The notes under the pieces: generated by a model
What the model saw: the letters and a program-made list of their open reading frames with translations, nothing else
What the model was told of the DNA's origin: nothing
The model's database searches: none
Origin: a virus
Strand: one strand, 5' to 3'
IMG/VR virus record: IMGVR_UViG_3300030406_005308
Span: 1 to 31,101 of that record
Length of the DNA: 31,101 nucleotides
Program-made: the position numbers and the translations under genes
Part shown: positions 13,777 through 22,267 of the stretch, one piece after another
How positions within the stretch are numbered: position 1 is the stretch's first letter
How the letters are laid out: every line of letters begins with the position of its first letter

Positions 13777-16617
13777 TTAGGAATCAGGCTGGTCACATTC
13801 GCTAACACTATCGCTACAGCTTGAACCTTGCACTACACCTGAGGCTCCTATCTGAATATAATATCTCGCACCACCACCTGAATATAAGTATATATATCCT
13901 GCTGATGCTACAGTTGAACCTGTTGCAGATGTATATACTTTATCTCCAGATGCAGGATAACCATTATTACCATTACAGCCTGATGTGTTGTCGTAATAAT
14001 AAGATTGGTCTGCATCTGGTGGTACATTTGCATTTGCAGGACAAATAGTATTAAAGTTTTCTACTGTTGAACCTAAGAATAGTGTTCTTGAATTTTGACC
14101 ACTTCCTGTAGATGTAACTGTTCTATCTACATTATTTACAAATCCAGCTAAATAGTTTACATTTCTATACTTAATTTGTATATACCAAGGCCCATTAAAT
14201 GTTCCAGAACTTACTTCAGCATTTTGACCCACTCTTGCAATAAAAGGTCTATTTAAAAGTGATGCAGTATCTGCAGCTTCCGAGTTATTAACATTGTAAG
14301 GTCTGTTAGACTGCCACATCCATGTTCCTGATCTGCTTGTAACTTGTGAAGCTATTGAGCCCCAAAACTGAAATGATTTTTGGTTTCCAAACATTTGACA
14401 GTTGGAAGTTGGAGAAGCTTGTTCACAAAAACCAAAATATACTTGCCCCATATTTGGATTGCTACCCGCACTTTTGTAAACTGTAATTGAATCTACGAGA
14501 ATAAATGTATTAGTTCCTTGTGCAGGAATTAAGATACATCCATTAGTAAACCAATTATAAAAACCGTTTTGTTGTATTTTAATGGTTTCAATTTTTTGAT
14601 GTTCTACAAATATACCTGAATTACCCCAGGCACCTGAAAATTTAGGCTGTTTGTCATCATTACCAAATCCTGAATTACCAAAAAATTCTCCATTACCATA
14701 GTTACCTGCCTGTATATAATTGTTATCTTTTGGACTAAAAAATTGTTTTTCGTTACAATTTAATCCTTGCGTGTTGATTGTTCCTACTACTTCAAAAGCT
14801 GAAGTAGGATTTATTGTTCTATATCCAACTCTTCTGTTTTGTGTATCCACAAATAATGTAGCTGTACTACTACTTGTTGGGTCTCCTAATGTTATTGTGT
14901 TTGTTCCAAAAGTGATGTCTCCATCACCAATAGATGAACTGCCTGTAAATTTTGCAACTTTACCTGATGTACCGCTACCTGTTATTCCACCAGATGCTGG
15001 AGCACTATTTGTAATTGTAAAGTTTGGATAACTTCCTGAAATAGTAATACCCGTACCGCCTGTTAAAGCAACTGTTTGATCGGGTGCTGAATTTGTTACT
15101 GTTATGCTGCCCGAACTTGTAACTGGTGAGCCTGAAACAGATATACCTGTGCCAGCAGTTATGCCTACACTGGTAACTGTACCAGTATTTGTTGTGGCAG
15201 AGGTGTTTATGGTTACAGTGTTTCCAGAACGAACTGTAGTTATATTAGTGCCACCAGCAATATCTACAGTTTCTGCATCGTCAATGGTTGCGGTGCCTCC
15301 ACTATCGGCAGTAAGTTTCCAAGTCGACATAGTTCCACCACTACTTGGTGAACTGTTTGTTATTGTAAAGTTTGGATATGTACCAGAAACTGATATACCT
15401 GTACCAGCTGTTAAAGCTACGGTTTGGTCTGGTGCATCGTTTGTTATTGTTAGTGTTGGTATAACACCACTTGTGCCCAAAACAGTGCTAATTCCAGTAC
15501 CACCTGCAATATCTACTGTTCCTCCGTTTCCAATAGAAATATCAGTACCTGAATCCCCACGAACTGTCCAAGAAATCATCCCACTATTAGATATAGTGTA
15601 AACACCATTAGAGTCGGAAACACTAATTCCTACACCACTTCCTTGAATTGCACAAGCACCAACTGTCGTACCAGTTGCGTTGTTTATACTTATGGCAGGA
15701 GCAGTGCCACCTGAACTTACTATAGGTGCAGTGCCAGTTACCCCTGTAACAGTTCCTCCGCTGCTTGGTGAACTATTTGTTATTGTATAAACACCGTTGT
15801 TATCCGAAACCGATATTCCTGTTCCTGCTTGAATAGCAGCAGCACCTACTGTTGTACCAGTTGCATTGTCAATGCTAATTGTAGGACTTGTTCCTCCTGA
15901 TGAATTTATTGGACTGGTTGCACCTACACCTGTTACTGTTCCACTTCCAGTTCCTGCACCAATCAAACTTCTTACTTCAGCTCCAGTAATTCCAGTGTTT
16001 AAGCTTGGTGAAGTACCATCGGATAAAATGGCTGGCACTCCAGTATCGGGTGAACTATTAGTTACTGTTATACTACCAGAACTGGTAATTGGAGAACCAG
16101 ATACAGATATTCCTGTACCCGCAGTAATTCCTACACTTGTAACAGAACCACTTCCTGTTCCTGCACCGATATCACTTCTTACTTCCGCACCAGTTCTGAA
16201 ATCTACATTACCATCAGAATCTAATACTAAAAACTTATCAGTATCTGTACCTGCATTTACTATTGAAGGAATTTTATATGCACCAGCTGAGGTAATTAAT
16301 TGTGAACCAGTTGTGCCTGTGCCTGATGAAGGCTTTAAGTATAACCCATCTTTAAAAAGTAATTTACCATCTGCAAGAACAGAAAGTCCTTGAGCCGAAG
16401 TAAATTGAAAACTTGCACCACTACCATAAGAAGACCCATCACTGTGATAAAAGGTCATTTCGCCAAACTGTAATTGAGAAGTTTGGTCAGAAAATTCTAT
16501 CTTAGCCCCTGAGCCATTGCTTGTGTTCAACAACCTTAGTAAAGGGTTGCTACTAATACTCCCCTCTATCGTTAACTGTCTGTCAATCGACTGGTCTGCT
16601 AAAAATCGAATCGGCAT
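13777..16617 (-). CDS. Long tail/head fibre with repeats and cysteine-rich tip
   Basis: A 946-residue fibre. The N-terminus MPIRFLADQSIDRQLTIEGS is related to the start of the neighbouring 727-residue fibre (both M-x-IRFL), suggesting the same attachment site. Residues about 150-545 are Gly/Ser/Thr repeats built on 'AGTGISVSG' and 'W...DSG.....VDIAGGT' units, expected to form a beta shaft. Near residues 565-610 there is a fibre-type 'RRVGYRTINPTSAFEVVGTI' segment. The last 340 residues are non-repetitive and probably form the receptor-binding head. They end in a domain with several Cys ('NTICPA', 'TSGCNG', 'GSSCSDSVSECDQPDS') that may be disulfide-bonded. No protease or chaperone tail was recognised. 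Confidence 0.8.
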   Translation of the reverse strand: MPIRFLADQSIDRQLTIEGSISSNPLLRLLNTSNGSGAKIEFSDQTSQLQFGEMTFYHSDGSSYGSGASFQFTSAQGLSVLADGKLLFKDGLYLKPSSGTGTTGSQLITSAGAYKIPSIVNAGTDTDKFLVLDSDGNVDFRTGAEVRSDIGAGTGSGSVTSVGITAGTGISVSGSPITSSGSITVTNSSPDTGVPAILSDGTSPSLNTGITGAEVRSLIGAGTGSGTVTGVGATSPINSSGGTSPTISIDNATGTTVGAAAIQAGTGISVSDNNGVYTITNSSPSSGGTVTGVTGTAPIVSSGGTAPAISINNATGTTVGACAIQGSGVGISVSDSNGVYTISNSGMISWTVRGDSGTDISIGNGGTVDIAGGTGISTVLGTSGVIPTLTITNDAPDQTVALTAGTGISVSGTYPNFTITNSSPSSGGTMSTWKLTADSGGTATIDDAETVDIAGGTNITTVRSGNTVTINTSATTNTGTVTSVGITAGTGISVSGSPVTSSGSITVTNSAPDQTVALTGGTGITISGSYPNFTITNSAPASGGITGSGTSGKVAKFTGSSSIGDGDITFGTNTITLGDPTSSSTATLFVDTQNRRVGYRTINPTSAFEVVGTINTQGLNCNEKQFFSPKDNNYIQAGNYGNGEFFGNSGFGNDDKQPKFSGAWGNSGIFVEHQKIETIKIQQNGFYNWFTNGCILIPAQGTNTFILVDSITVYKSAGSNPNMGQVYFGFCEQASPTSNCQMFGNQKSFQFWGSIASQVTSRSGTWMWQSNRPYNVNNSEAADTASLLNRPFIARVGQNAEVSSGTFNGPWYIQIKYRNVNYLAGFVNNVDRTVTSTGSGQNSRTLFLGSTVENFNTICPANANVPPDADQSYYYDNTSGCNGNNGYPASGDKVYTSATGSTVASAGYIYLYSGGGARYYIQIGASGVVQGSSCSDSVSECDQPDS
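14982..16170 (-). repeat. Protein-repeat region of the 946-residue fibre
   Basis: About 35-60-residue units recur here. Two nearly identical 'SVGITAGTGISVSGSP' units are encoded at 16046-16144 and 15082-15180 with many synonymous differences. 'NATGTTVG(A)' units and 'LT(A/G)GTGI(S/T)(V/I)SG' units also recur. Confidence 0.75.
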
Positions 16618-16629
16618 ATTAAATTATAT

Positions 16630-18813
16630 TTATGACACCTTAGTGATCAATATTCTTATTGCGTTTGCTGAAGGTGCTGTAGTAAAGTCTACTGTTACTT
16701 GACCAGTAGTGTTTCTTGTTACATCAGCATAAACAGTGTCATAAGTAGAGTTGTCATAAAGCTGCACTATTACATCTCTTGTACCCAACCCATGGTTTAC
16801 TGCTATAGAAGCTGCTCCTCCAATATCTGCAGCATATTGCTCGTTTGCAGCAATACATGTGCTAACTGCAGTACAGAAATCACTTACTTGTGATGCGGTA
16901 ATATCAATGTCTTGTTGAGCAGCTGATTGTGCAACACCAAACTTATCAAAGTTTACAGTAACAGTTTTACTTGCACTACCATAATTTTGTGCTGTTATAC
17001 CTTGGTCAATTAATTGAATCCAACCACTTGCAGTTGCAGTAAAGACAGCATTATCAAATCCAGCAACACCTTTTACTGTAGCCCCATCTGTTGCTCCTAC
17101 ACCCGCTATACTTTGTCCTGACTGAACAATAGTGTAATCAGATAAACTTGGTGTTGAGCTTGCAGCAATTGTACTATTTGCAAATATTAAATCTCCAACT
17201 TCTAATGTCTCTGTAAAGAATGAGCCTCCAGTAGTTACTGCAAAAAAGTCACCCTGGTCTAAAGCAATGTTGCTTCCTCCAGTCAATGCAGGTGAGTTTG
17301 TTGATGCATTATAGCCACCTCTAAATATTCCGACTCCTGCAGCTATAGATTGAACTTGTGCTAAGTTAACACCATCTGTTCCTGCGACTCCATCAGCCAC
17401 ATCTAATAGTTTAAATCCGCCAAAGTCTACATCTGCTTCTGCATCACCCCACTGATCTAAATGTATATCTGCTGGTGTAATTTTTCTGTTACCATTATTA
17501 TTGTCATCATAAAATATTAATGAATCATTAGCATCATCTATTGAGCTGCTTGAAGTAATTTCATTTAAATCAAGCTTTACAGTTACCGTTCTTCCTGATT
17601 CGGAAGTATCAATACCTGCATTTGCTCCTGAGCCTGAACCAGCTATTGTGACTGTTTGGCCATTATTAACTGTACTTGAACCAGAGTCACCTGCTATAGT
17701 CCATGATGACATCGTTCCGCTTCCAGCTGCTGAAATCGTTATTGTTCCAGAACCGTTATCAGCGGTTGTAATACCTACACCTCCTTGAATAGTGAGTGTT
17801 CCTTGGTTAGAAATAGTTGAAGAACCAGAGTCAGCTGCTGTTCCAATATTATCAAATGGCTTATCATTTGTAATGGTCAAAGTATCAGTTGCTGAAGCTG
17901 CGGTTGAAATACCTGTACCCCCAGCAAATGTAGCTGTGTTACCATCACTAATTGTTTGACTTGAACCAGAATCTCCTGCAAGAGTCCATGATGTCATTGT
18001 TCCTGCACCACCATCTGATGCTGCTGTAATTCTACCCTTTGCATCAACTGTAATGTTTGCAGATGTATACGAACCAGCTGTGACTGCTGTACTAACTAAA
18101 TCAATTTGTAGATTATTTGAATTGGATGCTACAGTTGATATGTTATTTGATGTTCCAACAATTTCAACTGTCTCGCCAGAAGTTATTGTTTGAGTTGTTC
18201 CGCTATCACCTTTTAAATCCCAATCGTAGTTTTCTGCAGCTGGGAAAGTGATTGTTTGAGTGTTTACTCCTGAAACATGGCCTTCAGAAGTAGTTGTGAT
18301 TGTGCTTACTACATCTACAGTTCCACCATAACCAGGTGAAGATGAATTTGTAGTGTTGGTTCTTGATACCGCACCATGATTAATAGTTACTGTATCAGTT
18401 GCCCCTACTACAGTGTCGATTATGTCTCCACCCGCTACAGTTACTGTTTCTCCTGAAGCTATATCTTGTGCAGAACCTGTATCTGCATCTAAAGTCCATC
18501 CAGAATAACTTGAGCCTGTAGCTGCAATAGTAATTGTACCATTTCCGTTATTTGTAGTAGATACTCCAGTTCCTGCCGCTATTGTTAGAGTGTCTCCATT
18601 ACTAATAGTGGAGTTAGACCCCGAACTCGCTGCAGCCTCAAAGCTACTCATTGTTCCAGCTCCTATATCTCCTAATATTTGTGATTTTGTTCTTCTTTCA
18701 ATTAATCCTGAAGTAGATACTAATATACCATCATATCCTGCATTAGCATCTTGGTTTATAGTAGCGGTTACTGTACCATCTATATTAAGTGCGTTTAAAA
18801 ATCTTATTGCCAT
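16630..18813 (-). CDS. Fibre protein with DSG repeats
   Basis: A 727-residue fibre encoded 12 bases upstream of the 946-residue fibre. The N-terminus (MAIRFLNALNIDGTVTATIN) matches that neighbour. Residues about 56-425 hold at least six copies of a roughly 45-residue 'W-L-(A/G)DSGS---I--G-TVTI-GG-GIST' repeat. Then comes a stalk signature, 'DFGGFKLLDVADGVAGTDGV', followed by 'NLAQVQ', often seen in trimeric fibres. The C-terminal 60 residues ('IAVNHGLGTRDVIVQLYD ... ILITKVS') form a small beta domain whose pattern recurs at the end of the 248-residue protein just upstream. The role is probably host binding or decoration of the virion. Confidence 0.8.
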   Translation of the reverse strand: MAIRFLNALNIDGTVTATINQDANAGYDGILVSTSGLIERRTKSQILGDIGAGTMSSFEAAASSGSNSTISNGDTLTIAAGTGVSTTNNGNGTITIAATGSSYSGWTLDADTGSAQDIASGETVTVAGGDIIDTVVGATDTVTINHGAVSRTNTTNSSSPGYGGTVDVVSTITTTSEGHVSGVNTQTITFPAAENYDWDLKGDSGTTQTITSGETVEIVGTSNNISTVASNSNNLQIDLVSTAVTAGSYTSANITVDAKGRITAASDGGAGTMTSWTLAGDSGSSQTISDGNTATFAGGTGISTAASATDTLTITNDKPFDNIGTAADSGSSTISNQGTLTIQGGVGITTADNGSGTITISAAGSGTMSSWTIAGDSGSSTVNNGQTVTIAGSGSGANAGIDTSESGRTVTVKLDLNEITSSSSIDDANDSLIFYDDNNNGNRKITPADIHLDQWGDAEADVDFGGFKLLDVADGVAGTDGVNLAQVQSIAAGVGIFRGGYNASTNSPALTGGSNIALDQGDFFAVTTGGSFFTETLEVGDLIFANSTIAASSTPSLSDYTIVQSGQSIAGVGATDGATVKGVAGFDNAVFTATASGWIQLIDQGITAQNYGSASKTVTVNFDKFGVAQSAAQQDIDITASQVSDFCTAVSTCIAANEQYAADIGGAASIAVNHGLGTRDVIVQLYDNSTYDTVYADVTRNTTGQVTVDFTTAPSANAIRILITKVS
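17538..18650 (-). repeat. DSG-repeat region of the 727-residue fibre
   Basis: Tandem units of about 45 residues, including 'SGWTLDADTGSAQDIASGET', 'YDWDLKGDSGTTQTITSGET', 'TSWTLAGDSGSSQTISDGNT' and 'SSWTIAGDSGSSTVNNGQT'. The same unit occurs at least twice in the adjacent 946-residue fibre. Confidence 0.75.
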
Positions 18814-18831
18814 GTCTTATACTTTTTATTT

Positions 18832-19578
18832 TTAATTAAATATTGCAACTCCAGTAAAATTATTAGTAAAATCCAACTGGACTTGATTAACATTTAAATA
18901 TGTTACCGTACATCCAACCTCTTCGGTGGGTGCCGCTGTTGTGCCAAAACTGACACTAACTGCGGGGAACTTATTTAAGTTATGAGTAACGGTATATGTA
19001 TTATTGCCTGTTAACTGAGCACTAACTTCATTCTTGTCTCCGCCACTACTACTATGTTTTAGCAAAGATATAAAATAATCCTTTTCATTGGTTAAGCCCC
19101 CGTTACCCGCAACATAGGTTAAGCCTATGTTAAAAAATGTAGGCTCACCTCCTACTTGTGCCGCAGAGTTCCATTTAAAAATAGCCCACTGCGTTATATC
19201 ATCACACTGTGTTATTAAAACATCAGATCCTGTTAATGGTGAAGTATACCATGTGGATACATTCAGTGATGTGCCACCTTGGTTTTCAGCATACTGACTA
19301 AGAACAAATGTAGTTATTGTGCTGAAGTCTACAGTAAACGCACCACCATTTAAAAATGTAATTGACTCATCTGGTCTTGGTACTCCAGGAGGAGATGGTG
19401 CTTCATTGCTATATTGATAACGCAATAATTGAGACTCAGATGCTTTTTTGTTAATAAAATCAGCAACTGCCTGGGCGGTAAAGTTTTTTGTTTGAAAATT
19501 GTTCTGCGAATCAGAACCAATCCACTTATCACCACCTACTACATTTAGGTCGTTAACATATGTTGAAATTCTTGCCAT
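18832..19578 (-). CDS. Short fibre/baseplate-type virion protein
   Basis: A 248-residue virion protein. The N-terminus MARISTYVNDLNVVGGDKWI and 'GSDSQNNFQTKNFTAQAVAD' share the 'MA-IS ... D--I--D--N---TK--T---V' anchor pattern with the 169-residue protein at 12980-13489. The C-terminal 'YTVTHNLNKFPAVSVSF ... VQLDFTNNFTGVAIFN' matches the 'HNLG-----V------V--DF' end domain of the 727-residue fibre. It thus carries an anchor seen in one neighbour and a tip seen in another, as if assembled from interchangeable fibre parts. It begins one base after the holin stop, so lysis and fibre genes are in one transcript. Confidence 0.7.
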   Translation of the reverse strand: MARISTYVNDLNVVGGDKWIGSDSQNNFQTKNFTAQAVADFINKKASESQLLRYQYSNEAPSPPGVPRPDESITFLNGGAFTVDFSTITTFVLSQYAENQGGTSLNVSTWYTSPLTGSDVLITQCDDITQWAIFKWNSAAQVGGEPTFFNIGLTYVAGNGGLTNEKDYFISLLKHSSSGGDKNEVSAQLTGNNTYTVTHNLNKFPAVSVSFGTTAAPTEEVGCTVTYLNVNQVQLDFTNNFTGVAIFN

Positions 19579-19579
19579 T

Positions 19580-19984
19580 CTATTTTTTTATAGATTTACC
19601 CTTCTCGTAACTACGCCCACCAAAATAGGCTGCTGTGATTGTTATGAGAAGCATTTTTAAAAGTTCCTTCCACTCATCATCAACTGCAAAGTTAATAAAT
19701 CCTGAGTCAATAAATATAAGCAGAACAGTAGATACAAATAAAAAAATGAGAGATAATGGCCTAACTGATTTTGCTAATTTATTGTCAGATGCCATATCTG
19801 CTTTCCATCTTTCAGTTACATTTTTTTGTTGCTCTTGCTCAGCTTTTATAAAAACCTCTGTCATTTCTTTTTCAAATCGAGCTTTTTCTTCTTTGCTAAA
19901 AACATGCTGTCCTATTATGTTGCTTAATTTTTCAGCAACACCTACACCAGCTCCGCCAAATATTTTTGCTAATACTTCTTTCAT
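19580..19984 (-). CDS. Holin, 3TM gene-transfer-agent-like family
   Basis: The start at 19984 (MKEVLAKIFGGAGVGVAEKL, 134 residues) is chosen because the ATG follows the amidase stop after one base. An upstream in-frame ATG would overlap the amidase by 71 bases. The protein has a Gly-rich amphipathic N-terminus, a charged helix ('FSKEEKARFEKEMTEVF'), then 'SVRPLSLIFLFVSTVLLIFI' as a membrane helix and a second one around 'LLKMLLITITAAYFGG', ending RSYEKGKSIKK. The 'D...S.RP ... G.R.YEK' layout resembles the 3TM holin family (PF11351, from memory). With the adjacent amidase it would form the inner-membrane lesion and release the endolysin. Confidence 0.72.
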   Translation of the reverse strand: MKEVLAKIFGGAGVGVAEKLSNIIGQHVFSKEEKARFEKEMTEVFIKAEQEQQKNVTERWKADMASDNKLAKSVRPLSLIFLFVSTVLLIFIDSGFINFAVDDEWKELLKMLLITITAAYFGGRSYEKGKSIKK

Positions 19985-19985
19985 A

Positions 19986-20393
19986 TTATAAATCTTTATA
20001 TTCAAATTTTGCATCAAAACTCGGACATGCTTTTGGAGAAAAATCTCTGTGTCCATGTATTACTGCGTGTGGAAATATATTTTTTAAATATTTTAACAGC
20101 ATTAATAATGAGTCTATTTGTTGCCCAGTTCTATTATCTTCAGGTTCCATTTTTTCATCTACCCCACCGCAATAACATACACCTATGCTTGATTTATTGT
20201 GACCCTTTACATGGGCTCCAATTTTTTCAATAGGCCTGCCTAATTCTATTTGACCATCTCTTTTGATTACATAGTGGTATCCTATTCCAGACCATCCTCT
20301 TTCTTTATGCCACTTATCTATAACTTTAGCATCCACATGCATATGTGGTGGTGTTGCTGAGCAATGAATAAATATTTTATCTATTTCTCTCAT
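19986..20393 (-). CDS. N-acetylmuramoyl-L-alanine amidase (T7-lysozyme-like endolysin)
   Basis: A 135-residue amidase_2-type enzyme that would cleave the amide bond between muramic acid and the peptide stem. Zinc ligands corresponding to T7 lysozyme are visible: His10 (FIHCSATP), His115 (GHRDFSP) and Cys123 (ACPSFD), with the catalytic-type Lys121 just before. 'GYHYVIKRDGQIELGRP' and 'GAHVKGHN' are also characteristic. There is no signal peptide, so it depends on the holin encoded immediately downstream. The length is slightly below T7 lysozyme (151). Its start overlaps the stop of the outer-membrane-protein gene by ATGA, tying the lysis genes together. Confidence 0.92.
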   Translation of the reverse strand: MREIDKIFIHCSATPPHMHVDAKVIDKWHKERGWSGIGYHYVIKRDGQIELGRPIEKIGAHVKGHNKSSIGVCYCGGVDEKMEPEDNRTGQQIDSLLMLLKYLKNIFPHAVIHGHRDFSPKACPSFDAKFEYKDL

Positions 20394-21625
20394 AATCTAA
20401 AATTTAATCCAACGCTACTATTATAGATCTCAGAATCCCAAAATTTAGCATATTCACCCTCAACAAATATTCCGAGTGTTTTGCTAATTTTCCAACCGAC
20501 TATCAACCCACCTTGATAATCACTCCACTGTTTACCTTTCAGTAAATTGTTGTGGCCCCCGAGCCCCCAGCTATCACGATGCAAGTAACTGAAGTCGACA
20601 TTGCCCTTGAAATATTTATGATATGGTAAAATCCAGTTAGCATATGAATGTAACCAAAATTTACCACCCTGACTATAGTGGTAAAAATCGAAACCAACGA
20701 TGGGTGCGTATTCTGCAAAAGGGTCAAGTTCTGCCCATCTTTGCTGATTAAAATCGTTCATAAGCTGACCAAATATTAGGTCACGAAACTGTCTGTCAGT
20801 CCAAGCCACTATATCGCCTTGTGGGTTTGTCCAATACCAGTCGTAAAATGAATTACCATTTTCATCAGTTGAGGCATAGTACCAATCATCATAACCGTAC
20901 TCGAACCCCAATGTATACCAATAGTTTGCTGGATTTCCATCTTCATCAACTTCGTTCAGCCATAATTCAATAGGATTATAACCAAAAGCCTTTTGATGAG
21001 TTCTTGCTATTACACCAGCACTAATACTAAATTTTTTACCAATTGGTAATCGAGCTCTAACCTCAGCACTTTGATATTTTAAATCAACATTACCTACCTC
21101 TCTTTGCTCTATTTTAACTATATGATAGTCTCCAGTGTGTCTCAGAAAATATCGTGAATTGGTAAATACATCAGACCTTTGTCTTTCTTTTTCCCAATGA
21201 AATAAATATTCAAAGCCTTTTACAGCTGCTGTGGGTGCAGACAAAGCTTTGTTATTTTCTGTGCCATCATAATAGTTGTTACCTTTTACTTCATAATCAA
21301 ATCTTGCAAGTTTACGAATACCGAATCCAGCTCTATAATCAAACGGATGATATACAGTTTGATCTTCAACTCTTGGTATTGCGTATAAATCATCAGGATT
21401 AGTTCTAATAAAATAATCAGGGTACTGAGTTTCATATGCATTTTTCATATCACCCGCTACATATATAGTAGCGTATTTGAAAATATCATCATATAAATTT
21501 TTAAAAAACTTTTTGAACTTGTATTCACGAACAATTTTGTTTTCTAACTTATCGCTATTATCTATAACTTGTGAGTTAAGATTAAACGCAAACAATATAA
21601 ATATAAGGGTTATTAACTTTTTCAT
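20390..21625 (-). CDS. Exported, barrel-like outer-membrane protein candidate
   Basis: A 411-residue protein with a clear flavobacterial-style signal peptide (MKKLITLIFILFAFNLNSQ, cleavage probably before Q or V). The mature part is very rich in Tyr, Trp and Phe, with many short alternating hydrophobic/polar stretches ('YQGGLIVGWKISKTLGIFVE', 'WYTLGFEYGYDDWYYASTDE') and a final strand 'SSVGLNFRL', as expected of an outer-membrane beta barrel. I do not recognise the family. It is embedded in the lysis block, with one base between it and the thioredoxin-like gene and an ATGA overlap with the amidase. A role in outer-membrane disruption or surface modification (for example superinfection exclusion) is possible but inferred. 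Confidence 0.65.
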   Translation of the reverse strand: MKKLITLIFILFAFNLNSQVIDNSDKLENKIVREYKFKKFFKNLYDDIFKYATIYVAGDMKNAYETQYPDYFIRTNPDDLYAIPRVEDQTVYHPFDYRAGFGIRKLARFDYEVKGNNYYDGTENNKALSAPTAAVKGFEYLFHWEKERQRSDVFTNSRYFLRHTGDYHIVKIEQREVGNVDLKYQSAEVRARLPIGKKFSISAGVIARTHQKAFGYNPIELWLNEVDEDGNPANYWYTLGFEYGYDDWYYASTDENGNSFYDWYWTNPQGDIVAWTDRQFRDLIFGQLMNDFNQQRWAELDPFAEYAPIVGFDFYHYSQGGKFWLHSYANWILPYHKYFKGNVDFSYLHRDSWGLGGHNNLLKGKQWSDYQGGLIVGWKISKTLGIFVEGEYAKFWDSEIYNSSVGLNFRL

Positions 21626-21626
21626 T

Positions 21627-21959
21627 TTAAAATTTACTTTCTATAATTTTATCTATTTCTTTTTGAATCTTTTTTACCGAATCATCTGGTAGTTTCAAAG
21701 ATATTCCACTTTCAATTCTTTTAATTTCTTCTCCGTTATGATACAATATAACAGTAGGCAAATATTTAATTTCTTCAGAATCAAATATCTCTTGTTTATC
21801 AGTTATATGAAAAGTGTAAGTGTTATAACTTTTAAAAGGTTTGAGGGAAATTTCAGAGTCTTGTGTGAATGGTGCAGAAAATTGAACAACAGATATTTCA
21901 GATTTAAAATCTTGAGCTGTCAATGAAAGTATGGGGAATAATAATACTAACCATCTCAT
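21627..21959 (-). CDS. Exported thioredoxin-fold-like protein lacking CXXC
   Basis: A 110-residue protein with a short signal peptide (MRWLVLLFPILSLTAQ). The mature part follows the thioredoxin pattern: a strand 'ISVVQFSAPFTQDSEI' at the usual 'VV-F-A-WC--C' position, and 'YLPTVILYHNGEEIKRIESG' at the usual cis-Pro strand (Pro68). Both catalytic cysteines are replaced: the WCxxC position reads F-T-Q-D-S (31-35). Redox activity is therefore not expected, and a binding or chaperone role in the periplasm is more likely. It overlaps the TM/coiled-coil gene by ATGA and is followed after one base by the barrel-like gene, suggesting joint action at the envelope. Confidence 0.6.
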   Translation of the reverse strand: MRWLVLLFPILSLTAQDFKSEISVVQFSAPFTQDSEISLKPFKSYNTYTFHITDKQEIFDSEEIKYLPTVILYHNGEEIKRIESGISLKLPDDSVKKIQKEIDKIIESKF

Positions 21960-22267
21960 TTTTTTCTACTTATTTCGTAGAGCCTTTCATCCATTTTTGC
22001 TAAAGACTCTTTTATTTCGTTTACATCATCTTTGATGTTTGTTACATCCGATTGAATGTTATCAATCGTGCTACGAACTAATTCATCTTTGTATTGAAAT
22101 TCAATTTTACTAACCTCTGGCTTTGGGAGTTCCATTGCGGTGGTTATTTGAGCCTGTAAGGTATAGTACATACCTACGAGTGAAGCGAAACCTATAGCCA
22201 TAGCTACCATTTCTTTTAATGATAAAGTAAATTTACTTTCAGGCGATAGATTTTTATCTTGGCTCAT
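21956..22267 (-). CDS. Single-TM coiled-coil protein (inner-membrane spanin-like candidate)
   Basis: A 103-residue protein with one membrane helix at about residues 17-40 ('LKEMVAMAIGFASLVGMYYT'), preceded by a short charged N-terminus. It is followed by a Pro-containing linker and a 50-residue coiled coil ('IDNIQSDVTNIKDDVNEIKE'). This N-in/C-out layout with a periplasmic coil is that of inner-membrane spanins, which bridge to an outer-membrane partner in the last step of lysis. No lipobox-bearing outer-membrane spanin is visible nearby. The next genes instead encode an exported thioredoxin-like and a barrel-like protein. It could also be a second holin. The call rests on topology and neighbours. 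Confidence 0.6.
   Translation of the reverse strand: MSQDKNLSPESKFTLSLKEMVAMAIGFASLVGMYYTLQAQITTAMELPKPEVSKIEFQYKDELVRSTIDNIQSDVTNIKDDVNEIKESLAKMDERLYEISRKK

Noticed and set aside
14930-16300. Repetitive DNA as a possible CRISPR array
   Set aside because: Repeats vary in length and sequence, have no spacers and lie in frame in a fibre gene.
14720-16393. Long plus-strand frames opposite the fibre repeats (for example 15104-15601 and 15866-16393)
   Set aside because: Antisense shadows of the Gly/Ser/Thr repeats, giving Pro/Val-rich products. Not genes.
19986-20056. Longer start of the holin gene at 20056
   Set aside because: The extra 24 residues overlap the amidase coding end and lack resemblance to holins. 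The ATG at 19984 has better spacing.
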